Position numbers and translations under genes: made by a program
NCBI GenBank assembly: GCA_966211305.1
Contig: CBIHPC010000008.1
Location: 13,688 to 77,687, forward strand
DNA: 64,000 nt
Source: Niastella sp966211305
GTDB lineage: Bacteria; Bacteroidota; Bacteroidia; Chitinophagales; Chitinophagaceae
Direction: 5' to 3'
Notes under the pieces: generated by a model
Seen by the model: only the letters and a program-made list of their open reading frames with translations
Told to the model about the DNA's origin: nothing
Databases searched by the model: none
Shown here: piece after piece, positions 1-8,927 of the stretch
Position numbering within the stretch: position 1 is the stretch's first letter
Layout: every line of letters starts with the position of its first letter

Positions 1-168
1 GCCCGGCTGATCTTTTTTATCAACCGTTTTGTAAGCTATATGCACTGCAGAGTCGCTGCCGGGCGATGATGTGTTTGGGTTGGATTCCGTTTGCGCCTGC
101 CCTTTTACGTTAACACCGCTCCACAACGCGCCGCAAACAAACATTCCAGCCAGGATATTTTTATTCAT
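1..168 (-). CDS. SusC-like TonB-dependent receptor, N-terminal fragment (cut by window edge)
   Basis: An open frame of 56 codons runs from an ATG at 166-168 to base 1 and continues outside the window. It encodes a signal peptide-like start (MNKNILAGMFVCGALWSG, then VNVKGQAQ) followed by a short Ser/Pro-rich stretch and SAVHIAYKTVDKKDQPG. The last segment resembles the segment before the plug in SusC/RagA receptors that lack the usual carboxypeptidase-like N-terminal domain. It starts 33 bases after the SusD stop, so it probably belongs to the same operon. The order SusC-SusD-SusC-like suggests a second receptor with its own partner further left. The family call rests on a short N-terminus only. 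Confidence 0.55.
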   Translation of the reverse strand, partial: MNKNILAGMFVCGALWSGVNVKGQAQTESNPNTSSPGSDSAVHIAYKTVDKKDQPG

Positions 169-201
169 TGTTTTCCTTTTTGACGTTAAGTATTAACATG
201 T

Positions 202-2019
202 TCAGTAACCGGGATTCTGGCCGAACGAGATGTAAAGGTTTACATCGTTAATTTTTAATGGCAGCCAGTAATTCTTGTCCTCAAACTTGCGGGTCACCAA
301 TATCCTTTCTCTTATGTTGATCGGTTTGCCATTTGCGTCGCGGTCAAAATCTATGGCGGTCTTTTCCCTGTACTTCAACTGCCCGGCAAGCAGCCACCGG
401 CGCAGGTCGTTATAACGGAACTCTTCTTCAAAGCCAAGTTCCATGGCGCGTTCGCGAATGAGCTCACCCATAAACCTGTCCTTATCGGCCACATACTTTT
501 GGTCTACTTTTCCGGCCCCGCAACGGTCTCTTATTTTGTTGATCGCTTCTTCAGGTGTGATATAATTCGGCCCTGTGCTGGTTGCCGATCCATAGCCATG
601 TAATACGGCTTCAGCATACATCAGGTATACATCGGCCAGGCGCATATACGACAGATGCATATAATTATTGGGGAAATTGTCGATATTATTCGCTGTCATG
701 GGGGTGAGTTTCCGCAGCAGGTAACCGGTACGCCCTATTGCCGAATGATCGCGGCTGGCTCCGGTAATTGACAGGTTTGCATACCGGAACTTTTCTTTGT
801 CGGCCGGCGCAGATCCTTTAATGATCTGATCTTTGTCAATGACGATGTCGTGGTAAAAACGCGGGTCGCGGTTAACCCATGGGTTGGCGGGGTCATAACC
901 CGATTGCGGATCATCGATAGGCAACCCGTTGGCCATGCCATAATTTTCTACAAATCGAGCATTCGGTGATGCATACCCTCCTCCAATATTTCCTTCGGCA
1001 AAGATCGAACTTGGGCCCCAGGGACAACCGGCAAACCACGAACTATACACCGGGTTTTGAAAAACGGCTTCCGGATAACCGGGAATGAAACTTCCTCCAT
1101 TGGTATAGAAAAGATCGCTGTAACGGGTATAATCGATCAGCCTGATCCAGGTTGCGCGGCTGTCGACCAGTTTCAGCAACTCAGCAAATGCATCAGCCGC
1201 TTTTTTGCAATACTCGACGCTGTAACCTGTATTGCCGGTAGACGACCTGTTCATCAGCGGGCTGCCTGCATACAGGTAATTCTTACCCAAATAGCCAAGC
1301 GCAGTGACCTTTGTAATGCGCAGCTGGTTTTTACCCAGCGTGACCTTACCTGCATCGGTATTATCCCAGTTAACCGGCAACAGTTCAGCAGCCGCTCTAA
1401 AGTCGGCGGCAGCGCGGTCGGCCATTGCCTGGTAATCGAGACGGGGCAAATTCAACTTCGCACTGGGCGATAACACCGTATCTATATAAGGGAGCCCGCC
1501 CCAATACGTCATCAATTCAAAATGGAACCAGCCTCTGAAAAACAATAACTGGCCTTTTATAAGATCTTTCTCCTCCTGCGTGCCGGCGAGTTTTTCCATA
1601 TTGGCAAGGCCTAAATTGGCTTTATGAATGCCGTACCAGGAGTTTGGCCATAAGCCTTTACCGAATCCGGTAGTTGGGTCGGGATTATAATTTGGCGCAT
1701 CCAGCCAGGAGATCCATTCACCCGTAGTCCATGACCAGGAATCACCGTTATCCAGTTGTTCATTCAACCAGGTGACACCGGTCTTATGAATGATCTCATC
1801 GCCAAGGATCCAGTCGCAGGCCCAGGTTTTGCTGGTGTATTCGGGTATCAGGGAGTACAGTTCTTCCGTAAACCCCTGGAAATTTGTAAAATTTATATAT
1901 GCGTCCGTTGGTGAAACATCTGCGGCGGGAGCCCTGTCGAGATACCGTTTACAGGCAGAGAGACCCGTTAACGCCAGCAGAAAAAAAACGGTTATAATCA
2001 GCTGTGAATACCTTCTCAT
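202..2019 (-). CDS. SusD/RagB family glycan-binding lipoprotein
   Basis: 605 residues. The N-terminus is a lipoprotein signal with lipobox LSAC and Cys23 as the lipidation site, followed by KRYLDRAPAADVSP, a usual SusD beginning. The helical TPR-like body includes YLMYAEAVLHGYG and a C-terminal RERAMELGFEEEFRYNDLRRW segment typical of RagB/SusD. Family members sit on the outer membrane as lids over a SusC channel and help capture oligosaccharides. The gene starts 11 bases after the stop of the upstream SusC, so the two are certainly cotranscribed. It is slightly longer than the common 520-580 residues. The substrate cannot be read from the sequence; nearby GH51, GH43, GH3 and esterase genes suggest arabinoxylan-type side chains. 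Confidence 0.95.
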   Translation of the reverse strand: MRRYSQLIITVFFLLALTGLSACKRYLDRAPAADVSPTDAYINFTNFQGFTEELYSLIPEYTSKTWACDWILGDEIIHKTGVTWLNEQLDNGDSWSWTTGEWISWLDAPNYNPDPTTGFGKGLWPNSWYGIHKANLGLANMEKLAGTQEEKDLIKGQLLFFRGWFHFELMTYWGGLPYIDTVLSPSAKLNLPRLDYQAMADRAAADFRAAAELLPVNWDNTDAGKVTLGKNQLRITKVTALGYLGKNYLYAGSPLMNRSSTGNTGYSVEYCKKAADAFAELLKLVDSRATWIRLIDYTRYSDLFYTNGGSFIPGYPEAVFQNPVYSSWFAGCPWGPSSIFAEGNIGGGYASPNARFVENYGMANGLPIDDPQSGYDPANPWVNRDPRFYHDIVIDKDQIIKGSAPADKEKFRYANLSITGASRDHSAIGRTGYLLRKLTPMTANNIDNFPNNYMHLSYMRLADVYLMYAEAVLHGYGSATSTGPNYITPEEAINKIRDRCGAGKVDQKYVADKDRFMGELIRERAMELGFEEEFRYNDLRRWLLAGQLKYREKTAIDFDRDANGKPINIRERILVTRKFEDKNYWLPLKINDVNLYISFGQNPGY

Positions 2020-2030
2020 ATAGCAAGCTT

Positions 2031-5000
2031 TTAAAAAGTTACATTACACCCGAGATTGATACGCCTGATGGTAGGATACGCAGTAGCTGCGCCCATACTT
2101 ACTTCGCGATCATCGGGCATTTTCGTCCATAATAACAGGTTATCGCCATTAACGTAAATGCGGAACATGTTAATGCCTATATGCTTAAGCTGCGCTAACC
2201 TGAAAGTGTACGCGACCTCTGCATTCTTCAATCGCAGGTAGGAACCATCGTACAAATAAGTTGTACCGTAATAGGGCATTACACTCGCATAACGCGGCAT
2301 GGGCACATCGGCATTGGGATTGTCTTTTGTCCAATAGCTGCCTTGTTTATAAACATTGTCGTAGTGGTACTGCCCCGAAAAACTAACCAGTTGCAGGTAA
2401 CGGTTTATGTTGTTAACGCCATAGAACTGCACAAAAGCGCTGAACCCTTTCCATTCAAAACCCACAGTGGCATTATAAGTGTTCTGCGGCCGTTCGGGAT
2501 AACCATAAGGCACACCATCTTTATTATCTATTACGCCGTCGCCATTATAATCTATCATATTCAGGTTACCTGGTAATTTCTGGTTGTCGTAAGTATTGAG
2601 GCGGATGCTGCCATATACTTCATCCCAGGTATTATAAAAACCGCTGCTTACATAGGAGTAGGACTGGCCAATTGACTTCCCTGCCCTTTTCTGGTACTCA
2701 TCCAGCAAAAACGCATCTTCGCCTTCTATGATCCTGTCTTTGGCGTGTGTCATGGCGAAGTTTGCCCACAGCCTTATGCCTTTGGGTAGCGTCTTATTTA
2801 TTCGCAACTCAATTTCGTACCCTTTATTACGTACTTTACCCACGTTGGCTGTTGCAGGCTGAACGCCAAAATAAGAAGGCACCGAACGGGATGTGCCGGC
2901 CAGAAGGATATCGGTCCTGTAATCGTTGAACACTTCCACACTACCTGAAATGAAACCGTTCAAAAAGGCATAGTCGAGGCCGAAATTGGTTTTTGTCACT
3001 TTTTCCCAATGAATATCAGGGTTGCCGCTACTCGTACGCGCTTCCGCCCACCATGTATACGGACTGTTCTGGCCCGCCGACGAGCCCAATGGGGTATTGC
3101 CGCCATAGGTCCAGGTGGTCATATAAAGCCAACGGCCGTTTACGTTATCATTACCTACCTGCCCATACGAAGCGCGCAGTTTCAATGTATTCAGGAAGGT
3201 CTGGTTTTGCAGAAAGCGCTCATTGCTGATCATCCAACCTGCCGCTGCGGAAGGGAAGAAGGCAAACCGGTAGTTGGGGCCAAACTTTTCCGAACCGTTG
3301 TAGGCTCCATTGAATTCGGCAAAATACCTGCCGTCGTAATTATAGGTAACCCTGCTTACCCAGTCTTCCCGAAAATGCTCAAACTCACTGCCGGTAGCAT
3401 ATTTATCGCGGCTGAACATTCCCATGGCGGTAACATCGTGCCGGCCAAACCGCCGCGCATAGTCTACCTGTAACTGGTAGAACAACTTGCGATAGGTAGC
3501 GCCGTTTTGAACGGCATCGGGATTGGGATTCCAACGCGGGGGGATCCAGTCGAATTGATTGGTGCCTAAATACTGGCTGTATTTCTTTTCACCGGTTACA
3601 GGGTCGATGTATTCCTGTTGAATATTGCCATTGTCATAAATACCACCCTGGGATACGAAAGAATTATCGAAGGAAAGCGTTCCCTTGGCTGCCAGTCCCT
3701 TAAGAATAGCGCTGAGGTCCTGCCGTAAGGTAAAATCGGTTGTGATGCGGGTAGTGGTTGTTTTACGCACGCCGTTGTTACCCATCACTGCCAGGGAGTT
3801 TATAGTAGATACCGTTTCCAGCGGAAAGTATCCCCAGCCGCCGTCGGAATACCTGGGATAATAAATATTGGGTGCGTTATTATATATACTTTGCCATATA
3901 CGGTACTCCCAGCTATCCTGTCCGTAGGCATCCTGCTTTACACCATAAGAGCCGGCCAGGTTTGCGGTGAGTACGGTTGACCTGGTTAAATTGAAGTCAA
4001 GGTTGGTACGCGCATTCACCCGGTCGAAACCATAGCCGGGTTTATATGACTTTCCATTATCTATCTTTTTAATAATATCGCCTTCATGCAGATAGTCTAC
4101 AGATGTAAAGTATTTAACCAGCGGAGAACCGCCCGAAATATTAAGGCTGCCGTTGTAAGACATGACATGGTCTTTTACCAGTTGTTTTTGCCAGTCTATG
4201 TTCGGATACCGCTCGGCCTCTTCCTGATTTGCGGGATTGCGATATTTTTCGAGCTCCGCATAGGGCACATAACTGTACCAGGAAGACGGGGAAACACCCA
4301 GCTCGCGCTCGATGGCCTGATTGCGGATCTTTATTGCATCGTATGCATCATGTTTACTTGCAAGCTTTGAAGGGATCTTCACGGTGGCATTACCGGTAAA
4401 ACGTATTTCCGCCTTTCCTTCCCTGCCCCGTTTTGTGGTTATAAGAATTACGCCATTGGCGCCTTTAACGCCAAATACGGCTGTAGCGGATGCATCTTTT
4501 AAAACGGAGATAGTTTCAACGGAACCGATATCCACGCTGTTCATCGGGCGTTCGATACCGTCTACCAGAATCAGGGGATCGCTGTTATTCCATGTGCTTT
4601 GCCCGCGGATGTAGATCCTCGGGTCTTCCGCTCCCGGCGTTCCCTGCGTTGCTACCGTTATTACGCCGGGCAAATTTCCCGTTAACGCCGCACCGAGGCT
4701 CGAAACGCCGCCCGTTCTTTGCAATACGTCGCCTTTAACCTGCGAGATGGCGCCTACCAGGCTTTGTTTTTTCTGCCTGCCGTAACCCACTACGATCGTA
4801 CTGTCCATCGATAATGAAGAAAGCACCAATCTTACCTGAAGGTATTGTTTGCCCTTCACGGCTACTTCCTGCTGTGTGTAACCGACATGCGAAAAAACCA
4901 GTACGGCCTTTTCATTTACCACCGTTAAGGAGAATGTACCATCTGCTTTTGACATGGTGATATTTTCGGTGCCTCTTTCGGCAACGGTCACCTCCCCGAT

Positions 5001-5222
5001 GGGGAGGCCCTTGTCATCTGTAATTTTTCCGTTTACAACTAATGCAAAGCTGTTTGTTGCCATTTTATCGGGTGCGCCGGTATCAAAGCCGTTTGCCGAA
5101 CTGCCCGCGCGTGCAGGCAGCGATATGAGCGCGAGTGCAAGTATGTTCAGGAAGATGGCCAGCAGGCTTTTTGGGGCAAAGCAATGCCTGCGGGACAAAA
5201 GGTCCCGGTTACAATTTTTCAT
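2031..5222 (-). CDS. SusC/RagA family TonB-linked outer membrane receptor
   Basis: 1063 residues from the ATG at 5220-5222. A longer frame reaches 5288 but begins with TTG and places 22 residues before the signal peptide, so I prefer the ATG. Residues 1-40 look like a signal peptide with a long basic n-region. A carboxypeptidase-regulatory-like domain spans about 60-135 (VNGKITDDKGLPIGEVTV), then the STIVVGYGRQKK segment and plug (about 155-290, with VLKDASATAVFGVKGANGVI), and the rest is a beta barrel. It should import oligosaccharides using TonB energy together with the SusD 11 bases downstream. About 320 bases separate its start from the GH43 stop upstream, so it may have its own promoter. 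Confidence 0.95.
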   Translation of the reverse strand: MKNCNRDLLSRRHCFAPKSLLAIFLNILALALISLPARAGSSANGFDTGAPDKMATNSFALVVNGKITDDKGLPIGEVTVAERGTENITMSKADGTFSLTVVNEKAVLVFSHVGYTQQEVAVKGKQYLQVRLVLSSLSMDSTIVVGYGRQKKQSLVGAISQVKGDVLQRTGGVSSLGAALTGNLPGVITVATQGTPGAEDPRIYIRGQSTWNNSDPLILVDGIERPMNSVDIGSVETISVLKDASATAVFGVKGANGVILITTKRGREGKAEIRFTGNATVKIPSKLASKHDAYDAIKIRNQAIERELGVSPSSWYSYVPYAELEKYRNPANQEEAERYPNIDWQKQLVKDHVMSYNGSLNISGGSPLVKYFTSVDYLHEGDIIKKIDNGKSYKPGYGFDRVNARTNLDFNLTRSTVLTANLAGSYGVKQDAYGQDSWEYRIWQSIYNNAPNIYYPRYSDGGWGYFPLETVSTINSLAVMGNNGVRKTTTTRITTDFTLRQDLSAILKGLAAKGTLSFDNSFVSQGGIYDNGNIQQEYIDPVTGEKKYSQYLGTNQFDWIPPRWNPNPDAVQNGATYRKLFYQLQVDYARRFGRHDVTAMGMFSRDKYATGSEFEHFREDWVSRVTYNYDGRYFAEFNGAYNGSEKFGPNYRFAFFPSAAAGWMISNERFLQNQTFLNTLKLRASYGQVGNDNVNGRWLYMTTWTYGGNTPLGSSAGQNSPYTWWAEARTSSGNPDIHWEKVTKTNFGLDYAFLNGFISGSVEVFNDYRTDILLAGTSRSVPSYFGVQPATANVGKVRNKGYEIELRINKTLPKGIRLWANFAMTHAKDRIIEGEDAFLLDEYQKRAGKSIGQSYSYVSSGFYNTWDEVYGSIRLNTYDNQKLPGNLNMIDYNGDGVIDNKDGVPYGYPERPQNTYNATVGFEWKGFSAFVQFYGVNNINRYLQLVSFSGQYHYDNVYKQGSYWTKDNPNADVPMPRYASVMPYYGTTYLYDGSYLRLKNAEVAYTFRLAQLKHIGINMFRIYVNGDNLLLWTKMPDDREVSMGAATAYPTIRRINLGCNVTF

Positions 5223-5542
5223 ATCGTAGTTTATAATATTAAATAGGAGTCTGCCTGGCCCGGGAGCAGCAAACTGCCCGGCCAGCAATGAATGTCTTTG
5301 GTCTTCGCAATTGATGTGAAGTGATAACTAAAAAAAGATATGAAGTAGTGTTCAGGTGACTTTTTTCATATAGCAGTAGTTAATGGTTAAAAGATAGTTT
5401 TGGCATTATGATCGTTAGTGACTAACGGCAATCTATTCCGGGAATTCTGTAACTGTCACTTTCAAAGTTAGTTAAGCCCTTATAAAAAGAAGCGCACGAT
5501 TGTTTGAACTTAGGGTAAATATGTTCGGCAGCCCGGTTTTTG
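5223..5542. other. 320-base gap upstream of the first SusC
   Basis: No convincing gene is present; short frames here have no family features. The gap probably carries the SusC promoter and leader. It holds a perfect 15-base palindrome, CGTTAGTGACTAACG, at 5413-5427 (listed separately). A TAacTTTG box on the minus strand (5463-5470) matches the Bacteroidota -7 consensus, but no clear -33 TTTG lies at the expected spacing. I see no strong terminator after GH43, so read-through from the upstream genes is possible. Confidence 0.5.
5413..5427. promoter_or_regulatory. Perfect palindrome, possible operator upstream of SusC
   Basis: CGTTAGT-G-ACTAACG has two 7-base arms around a single central base. 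It lies about 190 bases upstream of the SusC ATG at 5222, in the only long gap of this gene array. It could be an operator or leader structure. No regulator is assigned, and the operator role is inference. Confidence 0.3.
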
Positions 5543-6886
5543 CTATTCGAAACCAACCCAGTCAATTTCAACCCTGTTGTTATCTTTCGACACAACAAAC
5601 AGATTATGAAGCCCCGGCTCAAACTTCACCAGAGGAACTTTCACCGGTTGCCATTTGTTGCCGGCAGTAACCTGTACTTCGGCAAGTACCGGCCCTTCTC
5701 TATCATTTATGCGTATTTGTAAAGTGCCGCCGTTTGGCGACTGCACCCTTGCAGTAACCGATCTTAATTTCTTTTTTCCGAAATCAACATTATTATATTG
5801 AACCCAGGCTCCGGCGGCCTCTAATACCGTTTTCCAACCCTGAAACTTATGAGCGGTATCAAGAAAAGCGATCGAGACCCCCTTTTCAGCTATGGCACTG
5901 TACCGGTCTGTTTGTATCTGCGTGTTGGCTTTTGTTACCCCAATTCCGCGGTAAGTAGGAACAACTTTTTGAATAGTGCCATCTGCGTTAAAGAACAGGC
6001 TGTCGGCCCGTATCGATCTGGCCTTGTCGAAAGTAGGGGAATAATCATTATGATGATAAAACAAATACCATTGATCTTTAAACTGTATAATAGAATGGTG
6101 ATTTGTCCAGCAGCCGACTGGCGATTCATCCATTATAACACCGGTTATTTTAAAAGGGCCCAATGGGTTATTTCCTGTCGCATACTCGAGCCGTTCGGTT
6201 TTATTTTCTACATGCGGGTAGGTCAAATAGTATATGCCATTCCGTTCGAACAGGTAAGGCCCTTCTTTCAATCCTTTGTTCGGCAGATCGCCCAATACCA
6301 CGGGACCGGAAGCAAGCTCTACCATATTATCTTTCAACTTTGCGCCATAGATATTCCCCTGTGACCAGTACAGGTATGCCTGCCCATCCTTATCGATAAA
6401 TACATTGGGATCGATGCCGCGCACATTATCGATGGGCAAAGGCTGCGGAACGAACGGCCCTTCGGGTTTTTCGGCAATGGCCACCCCAATGGTGAACCCG
6501 CGGACCCTGCTGGTGTCTTTTGGCATAGTGGGGAAATAGAAATAATATTTTCCGTTCCGGTAAATGCAATCCGGCGCCCACATACTATAGCTGTCCGGTT
6601 TAACCCAGGGCACACTATTCTGTTGAACTATCATTCCATGATCTATCCATTCTGTGAGATCGGAAGAAGAGAACACATGGTAATCTTCCATACAAAACCA
6701 GCCAATGCGACCGCGGCCTTCTGTAGCCAGGATATCATGCGAAGGATATACGTATACCCTGTCGCCAAATACCCGGGCGGAAGGATCGGCGGTAAACTGG
6801 TCACGGACCAATGGATTTTGCGCATTCAGGCGGGTGGTAATAACAAGCAATGCATGCAGGCCCAGCATTATAATACGTTTGCGCAT
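5543..6886 (-). CDS. GH43 family glycoside hydrolase with C-terminal CBM6-like domain
   Basis: 447 residues with signal peptide MRKRIIMLGLHALLVITTRLNAQ. The five-bladed GH43 propeller shows the usual acidic triad: Asp34 in FTADPSARVF (base), Asp159 in RGIDPNVF (pKa modulator) and Glu208 in LKEGPYLFE (acid). After about residue 330 a beta-sandwich ending VEIDWVGFE resembles a CBM6-type carbohydrate-binding module. GH43 enzymes of this build remove arabinofuranose or xylose from plant polysaccharides; which one cannot be decided here. It lies 84 bases after the esterase gene and is last in the enzyme block before the SusC gap. Export to the periplasm is expected. Confidence 0.9.
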   Translation of the reverse strand: MRKRIIMLGLHALLVITTRLNAQNPLVRDQFTADPSARVFGDRVYVYPSHDILATEGRGRIGWFCMEDYHVFSSSDLTEWIDHGMIVQQNSVPWVKPDSYSMWAPDCIYRNGKYYFYFPTMPKDTSRVRGFTIGVAIAEKPEGPFVPQPLPIDNVRGIDPNVFIDKDGQAYLYWSQGNIYGAKLKDNMVELASGPVVLGDLPNKGLKEGPYLFERNGIYYLTYPHVENKTERLEYATGNNPLGPFKITGVIMDESPVGCWTNHHSIIQFKDQWYLFYHHNDYSPTFDKARSIRADSLFFNADGTIQKVVPTYRGIGVTKANTQIQTDRYSAIAEKGVSIAFLDTAHKFQGWKTVLEAAGAWVQYNNVDFGKKKLRSVTARVQSPNGGTLQIRINDREGPVLAEVQVTAGNKWQPVKVPLVKFEPGLHNLFVVSKDNNRVEIDWVGFE

Positions 6887-6970
6887 AGATGAGTTATTTA
6901 CTTTTTAAATCGTTCACGGCTGCCGATAAAAAAACAGGAAGCGCATAGATCGATCACCACTTTATTTTGA

Positions 6971-8893
6971 TCACCGGAACAGCTCCTGTGCAAAATTGTA
7001 CAGGTTATTTCGCCATACCGGCCAGGTATGGCCGCCTGGGTATTCGCTGTACTGGTATTTGATATTCATTTCATCGAATTTCGAAAGCATGATCTTACAA
7101 TTGTTGTAAGCAATATCTTCCTTTCCGCCCATGGCGATCCACAAGCGTTTCAGGTTGTTGTTGATGGTTGCCGCATTGCTTTTCATGAATTCATATTGTG
7201 GTGCGGATAGCGCAGCGTTATTTGACCACCAGCCCGAGCTGAACACTCCCAGGTAAGCAAACTGCTGTGTGTTTTTAATACCGGCATATAATGTTTGCAA
7301 ACCTCCCATGGACAGACCGGCAAGCGCCCTGTTCCCCGCATCCGCAGCTGCCCGGTAATTATTTTCTACAAATGGAATTACATGCTGTTTAAGATCATTT
7401 TCAAATGTTCTTAAAGCCTGTTCATTGAATCCGGCGATGCCGGTGCTGAAGTTGCCATCCATCATAACGATCAGCATGGGTTTTGCTTTTTTTTCAGCAA
7501 TCAGGTTATCGAGGATGATATCGGTTCGCCCCTGCCTTACCCAACCGCTTTCATCTTCGCCACCGCCATGCAACAGATACAACACAGGATATTTTTCATT
7601 GGTATTTACATCATAACCGGGCGGGGTATATATGAATATGCGCCGCCATGAGTTGGTAACGTTAGAATAGTATCTTTTTATTCTTACGTCGCCATGCGGT
7701 ATATCCTTTAAAGCATAATAGCCTCCGCCGCGAAAAGGAATTTCAATACCGCTTGCCATGCGGCCCATGCCATAGAAAGTTTCGCTGGCTGGATCCGCTA
7801 CCGCAACACCATCGATCAGCAAAGAATAATAATGAAAACCTTCGCTTACAGAGTCGGTAGTAACTTTCCAGTATCCGCCGGTATCCTTTATCATGTCGTA
7901 CTTTTTTACCAGGTCTATCTGCATTTTTTGCGCATTTGGCGCTTTGGTGCGGAAAACAACCCGGTTATCGGGCAGGATTTGCGGATAAGCCGCCGATCGT
8001 ACATTTGTTGATGCCGGTGAGCCCAAAATCGTATATTTCATAAAGGTGGAGCTGTCGACCGGTTTAAACAGGAATTGGGAGAACATGTACAGGCCGTTCT
8101 TCCAAACCTTAAAATCATGTACGCCGGGTTCAATATAATAGATGTGAGGCACACCATGTTCATACAGGTAATCGTGTGTACGTTTGCTGAATGCGATCAG
8201 CCTGTCGTTATCGCCGCAGGAGATCCATAACAGTTTGAGTTGTTTTTTTGCCGCTTCAGGATCAGGCACCAGTTCTTCCGGCTTTTTAGTGTTTGGGGCG
8301 GAGGAAAAACCACCCACCCAGGCAAACTTATCCAAATTGCCGAGGCCGAAGTTCAGCGCTTGTCCGCCGCCCATCGAAAGCCCGGCTATGGCGCGGTGCT
8401 CCCTGTCGGTAAGTACCGGGTATTTTTTTTCAATAAAGGGAATGAGATCGTTCAGCAGGTCTTTTTCAAAATTGGCGAATGCCTGTACTTTATCGGGCGC
8501 CATGATATTACCCGTGGCACGATCGTCTTTCATGGCCCGGCCGTTAGGCATCACCACTATCATTGGCTCAATTTTACCCGATGCATACAGGTTATCGAGG
8601 ATCACCTGTGGCCTTCCCCCTCTCAGCCATTCCTTTTCATCGCCGCCTATGCCATGCAGCAGGTATAAAACCGGGTACTTCTTCTTTTTTGAAAAACCCG
8701 GCGGGGTATAGATGAGCGCTCTTCTCGTTACGCCAACTGTTTTCGAATTATAACCTATGGTATCGATCTTCCCCTGCGGAATGCCGGTGCGCAGTGAATC
8801 GAAACCGGCCGGTGCCTGTTTCTCCGGTTCCTGTGCATGTACCCACATAGTATTCAAGAAGAAGAAGACTATGGCAAACAATAACTGTTTCAT
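6971..8893 (-). CDS. Double-domain CE1-type esterase (two esterase D-like modules)
   Basis: 640 residues with a signal peptide (MKQLLFAIVFFFLNTMWVHAQ). Two complete alpha/beta hydrolase modules are joined in one chain. The first, about 30-275, has YLLHGIGGDEKEW and nucleophile Ser173 in GLSMGGGQAL, with a histidine near VHDFKVWKN. The second, about 400-640, has YLLHGGGEDESGW and Ser528 in GLSMGGLQTL, with a histidine in GGHTWPVWRN. Between them (about 285-385) is a beta-sandwich of the CBM48/E-set type that precedes such esterases. Members remove feruloyl or acetyl groups from arabinoxylan and related glycans. It lies in the GH3-GH51-esterase-GH43 array, which suits removal of ester decorations. 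Both modules look catalytically intact. Confidence 0.9.
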   Translation of the reverse strand: MKQLLFAIVFFFLNTMWVHAQEPEKQAPAGFDSLRTGIPQGKIDTIGYNSKTVGVTRRALIYTPPGFSKKKKYPVLYLLHGIGGDEKEWLRGGRPQVILDNLYASGKIEPMIVVMPNGRAMKDDRATGNIMAPDKVQAFANFEKDLLNDLIPFIEKKYPVLTDREHRAIAGLSMGGGQALNFGLGNLDKFAWVGGFSSAPNTKKPEELVPDPEAAKKQLKLLWISCGDNDRLIAFSKRTHDYLYEHGVPHIYYIEPGVHDFKVWKNGLYMFSQFLFKPVDSSTFMKYTILGSPASTNVRSAAYPQILPDNRVVFRTKAPNAQKMQIDLVKKYDMIKDTGGYWKVTTDSVSEGFHYYSLLIDGVAVADPASETFYGMGRMASGIEIPFRGGGYYALKDIPHGDVRIKRYYSNVTNSWRRIFIYTPPGYDVNTNEKYPVLYLLHGGGEDESGWVRQGRTDIILDNLIAEKKAKPMLIVMMDGNFSTGIAGFNEQALRTFENDLKQHVIPFVENNYRAAADAGNRALAGLSMGGLQTLYAGIKNTQQFAYLGVFSSGWWSNNAALSAPQYEFMKSNAATINNNLKRLWIAMGGKEDIAYNNCKIMLSKFDEMNIKYQYSEYPGGHTWPVWRNNLYNFAQELFR

Positions 8894-8927
8894 ATATCCT
8901 GATATTTTATACTTATGACTAAACGGC

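Noticed and set aside
5223..5288. Extension of the first SusC to an upstream TTG
   Set aside because: The extra 22 residues precede a normal signal peptide and begin with a rare start; the ATG at 5222 is sufficient.
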